Below are positions 44,644 to 52,625 of a DNA stretch of 58,898 nt, in pieces. Origin of the DNA: Chryseobacterium sp. c4a (lineage in GTDB: Bacteria > Bacteroidota > Bacteroidia > Flavobacteriales > Weeksellaceae). The stretch's first letter is position 1. Every line of letters starts with the position of its first letter. Under the pieces are notes generated by a model that was not told the origin of the DNA, did no database searches, and saw nothing but the letters and a program-made list of their open reading frames with translations. Made by a program: the position numbers and the translations under genes. The stretch covers positions 1-58,898 of the forward strand of contig NZ_WXVU01000026.1 of NCBI RefSeq assembly GCF_009900745.1, read 5' to 3'.

Positions 44644-46986
44644 ATGAACAGAAGAGAATTTTTAGAAAAATCAAGTATTTTATTAGCTGGGTTGGGAACA
44701 TCAAGTGTTTTACATCCTGCAATCCTTAAAGCTTTAGCAATAGAACCCACTGCATTGTCTACTTTTTATGATGCAGAACATGTTGTCATTTTGATGCAGG
44801 AAAACCGTTCTTTCGATCATGCTTTTGGAGCTCTAAAAGGAGTTCGTGGATTTTTGGATAAAAGAACATTCATCAAGCAGGATGGTCATTCCGCTTTTTT
44901 TCAAAAAGAAAATACCGGAAAATATGCTGCACCAGCCCGTCTGGATCTGAGAAATACCAAATCAACCTGGATGAGTTCACTTCCCCATTCATGGGAAAAT
45001 CAACAACAGGCTTTTAATAAAGGAAAATATGACCAATGGCTGCAGGCAAAAGCTTCAGGTAACGAGAATTATAAAAATATTCCCCTCACTTTAGGATATT
45101 ACAATCGTGAGGATCTCCCCTTCTATTATCAGCTTGCGGATGCCTTTACCATATTTGATCAATACTTTTGTTCTTCTATGACAGGAACTACTCCGAACAG
45201 ACTTTTCCACTGGTCAGGAACCCTGAGAGAACAACAAAATGGAAAGTCAAAAGCAAATGTTGTAAATGATGATATCGACTATGATAAAGCCAGACAAGCT
45301 AAATGGAAAAGTTTCCCCGAAATTTTAGAGGAACAAAATGTGTCATGGCGTATTTATCAGAATGAGATCAGCCTTCCAAAAGGATTATCCGGAGAACAGG
45401 AAGCCTGGCTGAGTAATTTTACAGATAATCCGATTGAATGGTTTTCAAAATTTAATGTAAAGTTTTCAAAAGGATATCATGAACATATTCCCAAGATAAT
45501 TACCTCATTGAAAGAGGAAATTCTGAAAAAACCTAATCAGAAACAAAGGCTGGAGGCCATCATTGCTGAACTTCAGGAAGACCTGATAAAATATCACCCG
45601 AATAATTACGCTAAGCTTTCCCCAATGGAGAAAAATCTTCATGAAAAGGCTTTTACGACCAATTCAAATGATCCGAACTATCACGATGTAGAAGTCGGAA
45701 AGGATGAAAACGGAGAAAGGCTGGTTGTCCCAAAAGGCGATGTGTTGTTCCAGTTTCGTAAGGATGTGGAAGAGAAAAAACTTCCACTGGTTTCATGGCT
45801 GGTCGCTCCTGAACATTTTTCAGATCATCCGGGATCGCCTTGGTATGGAGCCTGGTATATCTCTGAGGTTTTAAATATACTGACCAAAGATCCTGAAATG
45901 TGGAAAAAAACTATTTTCATTATCAATTATGATGAAAATGATGGTTATTTTGATCACGTAATCCCTTTTGCTCCTCCATTAAACCCAAGTCAGCCTGTTG
46001 ATCTTAACGGAAAAAGTGGTGTAGAATATGTTGATAAAACCCAGGAATATATGTCTGATCCTACGTTAAAGGATTATGAAAAAGCGGAAGGAACAGTAGG
46101 CCTTGGCTACAGAGTTCCGATGATCATTGCTTCACCATGGACGAAAGGAGGTTTTGTAAATTCTGAAGTTTCGGATCATACTTCAGTATTGCAGTTTCTG
46201 GAGAAATTCATCATGAAAAAGTTCAATAAAGATGTTCATGTAGACAATATCAGCGAATGGAGACGAGCTATTTGTGGTGATCTCACTTCGGCTTTTAATT
46301 CTCCTAATGTCAAGGCTCCACAAATGGATTACCTGGATCAGAAGGATTACGCTAAAACCATCAATGCTGCTAAAAATAAACCTGTCCCACAACTGAAATG
46401 GTATTCCGAGAATGAATTGAAGAATGATTTACTTCACATTCAGGAAAAAGGAATGAAACCATCTCATGCACTTCCCTACAATTTCCATGTAAATCTGGAG
46501 GGTGGAAAAATTAAAATGATCAATTTAAAGGAGAATGGAGTTCCGCTTCATCTGTATGACAGAACTCAGTTCAATGGAAAAGAGTATTATTTTTCCTACG
46601 CTTTATATTCTCAGCAGGAATTATCACATCCTACAACTCAATCAGGAAACTACGATTATGAAGTTTTTGGCCCCAATGGTTTTTTCCGAAAGTTTAAAGG
46701 AAACAATACTTCTACATCAGAGGTTATATTGACGAATAATATTTTGAAAAATCAGGTTGAACTGATCATTAAAAATGGTAAAAAAGGAAATATTACACTG
46801 GAAAATCTGTATGACAAAAGTAAAAAAACACTCTCTATTCAGAAACCAGAGGAGAAAATAGTTATCGATCTTGCCCCCTATAAAGGATGGTATGATCTAA
46901 AAATCACTTCAGATGATCATATCTGGCATTTTGCAGGAAGAATAGAAACAGGTAAAGTTTCTGTTTCAGATCCTCATTGGATGTAA
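44644..46986 (+). CDS. Phosphocholine-specific phospholipase C, Tat-exported
   Basis: From ATG 44644 the product has 780 residues. The N-terminus MNRREFLEKSSILLAGLG is a twin-arginine signal. The catalytic part of the PLC/acid phosphatase superfamily follows: VILMQENRSFDHAFG (about 48-62), SCSMTGTT-like SSMTGTTPNRLFHW, EHFSDHPG, and NYDENDGYFDHV. Two C-terminal DUF756-type beta domains lie at about 600-780. The family hydrolyses phosphatidylcholine and sphingomyelin to phosphocholine outside the cytoplasm. It follows a SusC/SusD pair, separated by a hairpin, and probably belongs to the same use pathway. Confidence 0.92.
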   Translation: MNRREFLEKSSILLAGLGTSSVLHPAILKALAIEPTALSTFYDAEHVVILMQENRSFDHAFGALKGVRGFLDKRTFIKQDGHSAFFQKENTGKYAAPARLDLRNTKSTWMSSLPHSWENQQQAFNKGKYDQWLQAKASGNENYKNIPLTLGYYNREDLPFYYQLADAFTIFDQYFCSSMTGTTPNRLFHWSGTLREQQNGKSKANVVNDDIDYDKARQAKWKSFPEILEEQNVSWRIYQNEISLPKGLSGEQEAWLSNFTDNPIEWFSKFNVKFSKGYHEHIPKIITSLKEEILKKPNQKQRLEAIIAELQEDLIKYHPNNYAKLSPMEKNLHEKAFTTNSNDPNYHDVEVGKDENGERLVVPKGDVLFQFRKDVEEKKLPLVSWLVAPEHFSDHPGSPWYGAWYISEVLNILTKDPEMWKKTIFIINYDENDGYFDHVIPFAPPLNPSQPVDLNGKSGVEYVDKTQEYMSDPTLKDYEKAEGTVGLGYRVPMIIASPWTKGGFVNSEVSDHTSVLQFLEKFIMKKFNKDVHVDNISEWRRAICGDLTSAFNSPNVKAPQMDYLDQKDYAKTINAAKNKPVPQLKWYSENELKNDLLHIQEKGMKPSHALPYNFHVNLEGGKIKMINLKENGVPLHLYDRTQFNGKEYYFSYALYSQQELSHPTTQSGNYDYEVFGPNGFFRKFKGNNTSTSEVILTNNILKNQVELIIKNGKKGNITLENLYDKSKKTLSIQKPEEKIVIDLAPYKGWYDLKITSDDHIWHFAGRIETGKVSVSDPHWM

Positions 46987-47011
46987 CAACAATTCCTCAA
47001 TAAAACATTGT

Positions 47012-47040
47012 AAATCCTGCACGTTTGTGCAGGATTTTTT
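47012..47040 (+). terminator. Terminator of the phospholipase C gene
   Basis: AAATCCTGCAC pairs perfectly with GTGCAGGATTT around GTTT and is followed by TTTT. Confidence 0.9.
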
Positions 47041-47048
47041 ATATTTAA

Positions 47049-47095
47049 AAAGTGAAATAATTATCAAATATATTGCATTACGAAAGTGAAATAAT
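47049..47095 (+). promoter_or_regulatory. Paired AAAGTGAAATAAT repeats upstream of the fimbria-like operon
   Basis: AAAGTGAAATAAT occurs at 47049-47061 and again at 47083-47095, 34 bp apart, each followed by a TCAA sequence. An inverted partial copy (TATTTCATTATT) lies near 47120-47135. No good -33/-7 promoter is visible in the very AT-rich 47096-47173, so an activator or alternative sigma factor may be needed. Confidence 0.5.
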
Positions 47096-47173
47096 CAACA
47101 ATATAAAAATTATTATATATTTATTTCATTATTAATTGATTTTTATTATATTCACTTAACTAATATTGAGATC

Positions 47174-47752
47174 ATGAATAAATTAAAATTAACCGTTGCA
47201 ATGTCTTTATTTGCAGCTGCTATATCTGGAAATTTAAGCGCTCAGGATACAAATACAGATAATCATACGATTACTATTTCTATCCCTGAAGTTGCACTGG
47301 TAGATATTGAACCTGCCGCTACAAAAAATATTACCTTAGGATTTACAGCTCCTACTGAAGCAGGGAATCCTATTACCCCAAGTGCAGCCAATACTACATT
47401 GTGGCTTAACTATTCTTCTATCAAATCTGTTGCAGACCCAACTCGTAATGTAAGTGTAAAACTTAATGCTATTATTCCTGGGATAGATATCCACGTGACA
47501 GCGGCACCCGCTAGTGGTTCTGGAGCAGGTACTTTAGGATCATCTGCAGGATTATTAACACTAAGCGCCGCTGACCAGACTATTATTTCTGGAATTGGGA
47601 GTGCTTATACAGGAAATGGGGCTAACAATGGACACAACCTTACGTATGCTCTTGCTGCAGGAAGTGGGCCTGGTGGTGTGGCAGCTTATGCAGATTTACA
47701 GGCTACCGCCACTACTGTAGCTACCGTTACCTATACAATTTCAGATAATTAG
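47174..47752 (+). CDS. Small secreted beta protein, fimbrial-subunit-like (subunit A)
   Basis: The 192-residue protein has a signal peptide (1-23, LSAQ). It opens with an alternating strand HTITISIPEVALVDIEPA, continues through FTAPTEAGNP, GAGTLGSSAG and ISGIGSAYTGNGANNGH, and ends with a strand VATVTYTISDN. It is clearly related to the product of 51397-51924 (shared DIEPA, FTAPTEAGNP, ISGIG-AYTGNG-NNGH). No cysteines are present in the mature part. It is the first gene of the chaperone/barrel operon and is followed by an attenuator-like hairpin, as expected for a major subunit made in excess. The family is not recognised. Confidence 0.65.
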   Translation: MNKLKLTVAMSLFAAAISGNLSAQDTNTDNHTITISIPEVALVDIEPAATKNITLGFTAPTEAGNPITPSAANTTLWLNYSSIKSVADPTRNVSVKLNAIIPGIDIHVTAAPASGSGAGTLGSSAGLLTLSAADQTIISGIGSAYTGNGANNGHNLTYALAAGSGPGGVAAYADLQATATTVATVTYTISDN

Positions 47753-47787
47753 GATTTAAATAAAATTCTATTCCGCATTTCAAAATC

Positions 47788-47824
47788 AAGAAGAAATTGG
47801 ATTCCAGTTTCTTCCTGTTTTTAT
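47788..47824 (+). terminator. Attenuator-like hairpin after subunit A
   Basis: AAGAAGAAATTGG (47788-47800) pairs with CCAGTTTCTTCCT (47804-47816) with two imperfect positions, followed by GTTTTTAT. Partial termination here would make more subunit A than the downstream assembly proteins. Confidence 0.6.
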
Positions 47825-47856
47825 ATTATTAACTATTAAACTCCAAACTTTACATA

Positions 47857-48657
47857 ATGATAAAGCGTATTCTTTTTTTAATCACATTGATTTTGCAGTT
47901 CAGCTTTTTACATGCCGGCATAGTGGTTCTTAATGGGCTTACGCATTCCTATACAATAGAAAACGGAAAAGTTTACAAAGGGAAAATTGCGATTGAAAAT
48001 ACGGGTAACAATCCACAAAGTGTAAAATTATTTTTACAGGATTTTACTTATCATGCCGATGGAACCATTAATTACACGGAAGTACATACCCAAAAGCGAA
48101 CTAATGGAGATTGGATAAAGCTCAACACCAATTTAGTAACATTAAAGGGTAAAGAAAAAACAGAGGTATTGTATGAAATTACCGTTCCCAATCAGAAAAT
48201 AGATCCCGGTAGTTATTGGAGTGTAATTATTGTAGAGCCTGTAGAGGATATAAAACCAAGCGATAAACAAGTTGGAGTAAATATTACCTCTGTTATCCGA
48301 TATGCCATTCAGGTTATTACAGATTATGATACGGAAAAGGCCAAACCGGACCTTACATTCGAAAATATCAAAGTAGAAAAAGAAGAAGGGAAACAAACGG
48401 TAAAAATTGCAATAGCCAATAAAGGAAATCTTTATTGTAAGCCTAAAGCATCTATTGAAATCTATAACCGCAAAACAGGGGAAAAAATAGGGACTTTTTC
48501 AAGTTTAACAATGGGGTTACTGCCTTCTACTTCTAAAACATTTTACATTGATATCAGTAAAGTACCGCCTGCTCAATACAAAGCGACTGTAATAGCAACA
48601 GACGAAGATGAGAACGCTTTTGCGCTCAATGTGGAATTAGAAGTAAAAAATGATTAA
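47857..48657 (+). CDS. Periplasmic chaperone-like protein with two Ig-like domains
   Basis: The 266-residue protein has a signal peptide (1-20, LHAG). The first Ig-like domain spans about 22-130: GKVYKGKIAIENTGNNPQSVKLFLQDF, then GKEKTEVLYEITVPNQKIDPGSYWSVIIVEPVED. The second spans about 150-266: FENIKVEKEEGKQTVKIAIANKGN, then PSTSKTFYIDISKVPPAQYKATVIATDEDENAFALNVELEV. This two-domain plan and size match pilus chaperones and also the DUF916/DUF3324 proteins of Firmicutes surface systems. The gene overlaps the barrel gene by 8 bp. The role as a subunit chaperone is inferred from fold and operon. Confidence 0.65.
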   Translation: MIKRILFLITLILQFSFLHAGIVVLNGLTHSYTIENGKVYKGKIAIENTGNNPQSVKLFLQDFTYHADGTINYTEVHTQKRTNGDWIKLNTNLVTLKGKEKTEVLYEITVPNQKIDPGSYWSVIIVEPVEDIKPSDKQVGVNITSVIRYAIQVITDYDTEKAKPDLTFENIKVEKEEGKQTVKIAIANKGNLYCKPKASIEIYNRKTGEKIGTFSSLTMGLLPSTSKTFYIDISKVPPAQYKATVIATDEDENAFALNVELEVKND

Positions 48658-51400
48658 AACCTGGACACAATTTATTATTATATTATTCCCGCTATTTGCT
48701 TTTTCTCAACAACAATCTAATCGATTGGTCAGTAAAAAAGATAGTTTAATACCGGGAATGTCTACTTCTATTCCCTTCAGTCTGCAAAATAATTCATCTG
48801 AAAATAAAATATATGATATTTCGGCTACTACTTCAAATCCAAATATCACTCCTATTCTAGCAAAAAGTGAGTTCCAAATCCCTTCTTATGAAACTTCTGT
48901 ATATCTGGTTCCTTTGCGTATTTCAGCAGAAACCACACAAGGAGATTATATAGTTACACTCAATATTACAGATCGTTCCAACGGGTCATCCCTTACAAAA
49001 ACCTCACAGATTACAGTTTCGGCAAGCAGAAAGCTTTCTCTCACAGCCCTGAATTCCCCAGAATTTATAAGGGCTGGTGAAACTATCGATGCTTCTTTTC
49101 TTTTAAAAAATAATGGAAATATAACAGAGAATATTCTTCTGGAAAGTAAAAATGCTATTATTGATCATGAGACATCTATCATTCTTGGACCCAACGAATC
49201 AAAGGTTATCACAGTACATAAAGCTACTAATCCAGAACTGGAACAAAATGAATTTCAGAATCTAAATCTTTCGGTCTACTCCAAAGACAATCCTAAACAA
49301 AACCAAACTGTATATATCAATACTCAGATCATATCCGTAAAGCCCACAAATAAAGATATTTATCACAGACTTCCTGTTGTGGCTTCATTATCTTTTATCG
49401 GAATGAAAAATATGGGGGTATATAATGATGGATTTCAGGGTGAGATCTATGGTAAAGGAGCACTGGATAAGGAGAATAAAAATCAGATAGAGTTTCATGC
49501 CGCTACACACAATCCTATTGAACTCAATACTTTTACTCAGTATGAGGAATACTTTGTGAACTATAAAAGGGAAAATTTGTTCGTACATTTGGGGGACAAG
49601 ACCTATTCATCCTCCTATTTGACGGAGTTTGCCAGATATGGCCGTGGTGCAGAAATCCGGTACGATTTCAACAAAATAAGTGTTGGAGGCTTCTATAACC
49701 ATCCACGCTTTTTCAGAGATATTAAGGATGAATTCAATATTTATTCGGCTTTTAAAATTCGTAAGGAGTCTGAAATTTCAGTTGGATATCTTTATAAAAC
49801 ACCTTTAGAAGAAAATTCCAATTTTGGAAGTACAAGATTAAGCACAGAAGCACATCTCCCTTATACTAAAGGCAAATTTAAACTTTCAAAGAATATCAAC
49901 CTTTCTGGAGAATTTTCCTACAGTACCACGAAAAACAACGAAGGAACAGCGTATATGGCTCAGGTTGAAGTTAATTTTGAAAAATTGAACGGAAATCTTC
50001 TCTATATGAAAGCAAGTCCAGAATTCGCAGGATACTTTACCAATACGAATACCTTCAGCGGAAATCTACAATACAGATTATCCAAGAAGATAAATGTTTT
50101 CGTCAACTATATGCAGGATGCTAAAAATTTTAAGAGAGACACTTTGTTTCTGGCGGCACCCTATAGAAAATATATACAATATGGAGTACAATATAAATAT
50201 CTTTCTAGTGGATCTATTATGCTTAATAATGGATATCAAAAATATCAAGACCGTTTAGAACCTAAACAGTTTGATTACGATGAGCGGTTCTTTAGCCTAA
50301 GTATAGATCAGCATATCGGAATATTTCAAATTAACATTGAAGGGCAACTGGGGAAAACAGATAATTATTTAACAGGTTTTAGTGGGAATTCTAGTATATA
50401 CTCTGCCAATCTTTCCTTTGAAAAATTCAAAACATCCTTTACCCTTTTTGGAAGTTATGCCAATACCTCCAGATATCAGTTACAAAATCAAAAAATGTGG
50501 TATTACGGAGCAAGAATTTTCAGCAGATTCTCTAATAAAACCAGTCTGAGTATTTTCTATCAAAACAATTACATTCCTGAGGATTACTTTAAAGACAGAA
50601 ACTTATTTGAGATGTTGTTTCATCAACAATTGTTCCCGGGAAATGAACTTGACTTTTCGGGCAGATATTCACTACAACGAGGACAAATTGGAGATAAAGA
50701 CTTTATTTTTTCCATGCGTTATACCTGGCGACCGAATATTCCCGTACAGAAAACAGCCGAATATGTTTCTTTATCCGGGAATATAAATAACCTTGGAATC
50801 AAAAAAACAGAAGGAATAAGATTAATGCTGGGCAGTTACTTATCTATTACCGACAAGGATGGAAATTATGTATTCAAAAATGTAATTCCAGGTAATTATT
50901 TCTTGGAAATAGACCGCTCTACCACTGAGATTAATGATATTCCAACAATAGCTTTTCCAGCTGCATTATCTCTTTCTAACAAAGAAAACATCTTTAATTT
51001 CGGATTAACAACGGCGGCTAATCTACAGGGACAGATCCAACTTTTGGAAGCCGAAGAAAAAGACAAAACGAATATTGAGGCATTGCAGGTAAAAAAAGGA
51101 AAAAAGAAAAGAGAAAGTATTATCGTAGAAGCTATTAGTAACAATCAGACCTATCGTAAGATTTGTTTCGTAGGTGAAAGTTTTGATTTTACCTATCTCC
51201 GCCCAGGCGATTGGATCGTAAAACTTTATAGAAATGGTCTTGATAAACGTTATAAAATTTCAATAGATCAATTTCAATTTTCTTTAAAACCTTCAGAAGA
51301 AAAAAAACTCAATATTCAGATTGTCAAACAACAAATAGAAATTAAGTATCAACAGGAATCTTTAAAAGTAGGATATAATCAAATAAAAAATAAGAAATGA
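48650..51400 (+). CDS. Usher-like outer-membrane beta-barrel protein
   Basis: The 916-residue protein has a signal peptide (1-20, FAFSQ). Two Ig-like domains follow (about 25-230: IPFSLQNNSSENKIYDISATT, GDYIVTLNITDRS, then GETIDASFLLKNNGNITENI). A large beta barrel of aromatic, alternating strands spans about 240-705 (for example FNIYSAFKIRKESEISVGYLY). The C-terminus has two carboxypeptidase-regulatory/prealbumin-like domains (about 710-800, ITDKDGNYVFKNVIPGNYFLEID; and about 800-900, FDFTYLRPGDWIVKLY). FimD-type ushers also place two such domains after the barrel, and their size is similar. It lacks a recognisable usher signature, so the usher role is inferred. The stop overlaps the next start (ATGA). 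Confidence 0.65.
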   Translation: MIKTWTQFIIILFPLFAFSQQQSNRLVSKKDSLIPGMSTSIPFSLQNNSSENKIYDISATTSNPNITPILAKSEFQIPSYETSVYLVPLRISAETTQGDYIVTLNITDRSNGSSLTKTSQITVSASRKLSLTALNSPEFIRAGETIDASFLLKNNGNITENILLESKNAIIDHETSIILGPNESKVITVHKATNPELEQNEFQNLNLSVYSKDNPKQNQTVYINTQIISVKPTNKDIYHRLPVVASLSFIGMKNMGVYNDGFQGEIYGKGALDKENKNQIEFHAATHNPIELNTFTQYEEYFVNYKRENLFVHLGDKTYSSSYLTEFARYGRGAEIRYDFNKISVGGFYNHPRFFRDIKDEFNIYSAFKIRKESEISVGYLYKTPLEENSNFGSTRLSTEAHLPYTKGKFKLSKNINLSGEFSYSTTKNNEGTAYMAQVEVNFEKLNGNLLYMKASPEFAGYFTNTNTFSGNLQYRLSKKINVFVNYMQDAKNFKRDTLFLAAPYRKYIQYGVQYKYLSSGSIMLNNGYQKYQDRLEPKQFDYDERFFSLSIDQHIGIFQINIEGQLGKTDNYLTGFSGNSSIYSANLSFEKFKTSFTLFGSYANTSRYQLQNQKMWYYGARIFSRFSNKTSLSIFYQNNYIPEDYFKDRNLFEMLFHQQLFPGNELDFSGRYSLQRGQIGDKDFIFSMRYTWRPNIPVQKTAEYVSLSGNINNLGIKKTEGIRLMLGSYLSITDKDGNYVFKNVIPGNYFLEIDRSTTEINDIPTIAFPAALSLSNKENIFNFGLTTAANLQGQIQLLEAEEKDKTNIEALQVKKGKKKRESIIVEAISNNQTYRKICFVGESFDFTYLRPGDWIVKLYRNGLDKRYKISIDQFQFSLKPSEEKKLNIQIVKQQIEIKYQQESLKVGYNQIKNKK

Positions 51401-51924
51401 TTTTGAAACGCTTCCTATTATTAGCATCTTTTATTTTTTCCGGTGTATTGTATTCTCAAGCGAATGTTACACTGACTCTACCTGTTGTGACCTTAATGGA
51501 CATAGAACCTGCAGGGAGTATTACTTTAAAATTTACAGCCCCTACAGAAGCCGGGAATCCTCTTACCAACCCTACTCCCGATACCTCAAAGTGGATCAAC
51601 TATACTTCTGCTATTACTTCTGGAGGGCTTACCAGAAGAATCACAGCAGCTGTTAATGGTACGACCCTAATTCCGGGAGTGAATATCAGATTGCAGGCAG
51701 CTGCGGCATCCGGAGCAGGTGGCGGTACCTTAGGAACCCCTTCCGCACAGGTTACCCTTACCAATACTCCAATCACGATCATAAGTGGTATTGGAGGAGC
51801 TTACACAGGTAATGGTACTAATAATGGACATCGTCTTAGTATATCCCTTACTCCTAGTACTTATGCCAACCTACAGGCTCAGACCAATACAACTCTTACC
51901 ATTGTCTATACCATTACAGAATAA
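51397..51924 (+). CDS. Small secreted beta protein, fimbrial-subunit-like (subunit B)
   Basis: The 175-residue protein has a signal peptide (1-20, VLYSQ). The mature start ANVTLTLPVVTLMDIEPAG is an alternating hydrophobic strand. It then follows subunit A closely: FTAPTEAGNPLTNP, GAGGGTLGTPSAQ, IISGIGGAYTGNGTNNGH, ending TTLTIVYTITE. The ATGA overlap with the barrel gene ties it to the operon. It may be a minor or tip subunit. Confidence 0.65.
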   Translation: MILKRFLLLASFIFSGVLYSQANVTLTLPVVTLMDIEPAGSITLKFTAPTEAGNPLTNPTPDTSKWINYTSAITSGGLTRRITAAVNGTTLIPGVNIRLQAAAASGAGGGTLGTPSAQVTLTNTPITIISGIGGAYTGNGTNNGHRLSISLTPSTYANLQAQTNTTLTIVYTITE

Positions 51925-51933
51925 AACGGAAAT

Positions 51934-52515
51934 ATGAAAATGAATGGCCTCTTCTTCGGAACAACACTTATAAAAAGATATTTATATACTTTTATTTTAT
52001 TCTTAATTAGCAACGGCATGGAGGCACAGGTAGTAAATGTCTCTGGAAGCTGGACTGCCAGTATACCTTCAATTACTGAAGCAGGCACCAATTATGCAGG
52101 AACTTATGATAATACTGCCAATACAGGTACTAATCAAATAATACTTTCTGGAACATTACCTGGTTCTTTTCTCAAAGTCCTTTCAAGTTCAGGAGCAAAA
52201 ATGACGATGCATTATGCATCCAACCCCTGGAATACTTCTATGACTCTTTCTGCAAAAAGAACCGGCGGAACTACAACAATACACGGCGTGTGTCTTCTCT
52301 GCACAGCCAGTATCAATGGAGGAGCCAGTTACATTCCAATCCCCCAAGCATCCGATGTAACATTTGTAACGTTCACTTTTGGAGGAGTTCTAGGGCTTGG
52401 TAATAGTGTTACTTTTGACGATATTGTTTTACTATTGCAGGTATCCGGCGTTTCTGTTACAATTCCTGCAGGCACTTACGGTGCCCGGGTTGTTTTCACC
52501 ATCGTAGCAAACTGA
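51934..52515 (+). CDS. Secreted beta protein, candidate third subunit (subunit C)
   Basis: The 193-residue protein has a longer N-terminus before the signal core (YLYTFILFLISNGMEAQ). The body is glycine-, serine- and threonine-rich and beta-predicted, with a cysteine pair in GVCLLCTAS. It ends with PAGTYGARVVFTIVAN, which resembles the last strand of archaic (spore coat U-type) pilins. It starts 9 bp after subunit B and closes the operon. It is less like A and B than they are like each other, so it could be the adhesin or tip. Confidence 0.6.
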   Translation: MKMNGLFFGTTLIKRYLYTFILFLISNGMEAQVVNVSGSWTASIPSITEAGTNYAGTYDNTANTGTNQIILSGTLPGSFLKVLSSSGAKMTMHYASNPWNTSMTLSAKRTGGTTTIHGVCLLCTASINGGASYIPIPQASDVTFVTFTFGGVLGLGNSVTFDDIVLLLQVSGVSVTIPAGTYGARVVFTIVAN

Positions 52516-52577
52516 CGGAATAAATCATGTAAAATGAGGATTAAAAAATAAAATGGTGTGCTATTATATAAAAAAAC

Positions 52578-52610
52578 AAACCTTTCCAGATGTTGGAAAG
52601 GTTTATTTTT
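52578..52610. terminator. Bidirectional terminator
   Basis: AAACCTTTCC pairs perfectly with GGAAAGGTTT over a 7-nt loop, followed by ATTTTT. It separates the fimbria-like operon from the convergent SusD-like gene. Confidence 0.85.
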
Positions 52611-52625
52611 AAAATGATCTTCAAA

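Noticed and set aside
47174..52515. Firmicutes-type WxL/DUF916 surface system
   Set aside because: The chaperone-like protein has some DUF916 character, but the small proteins have no WxL motif and the large protein is an outer-membrane barrel.
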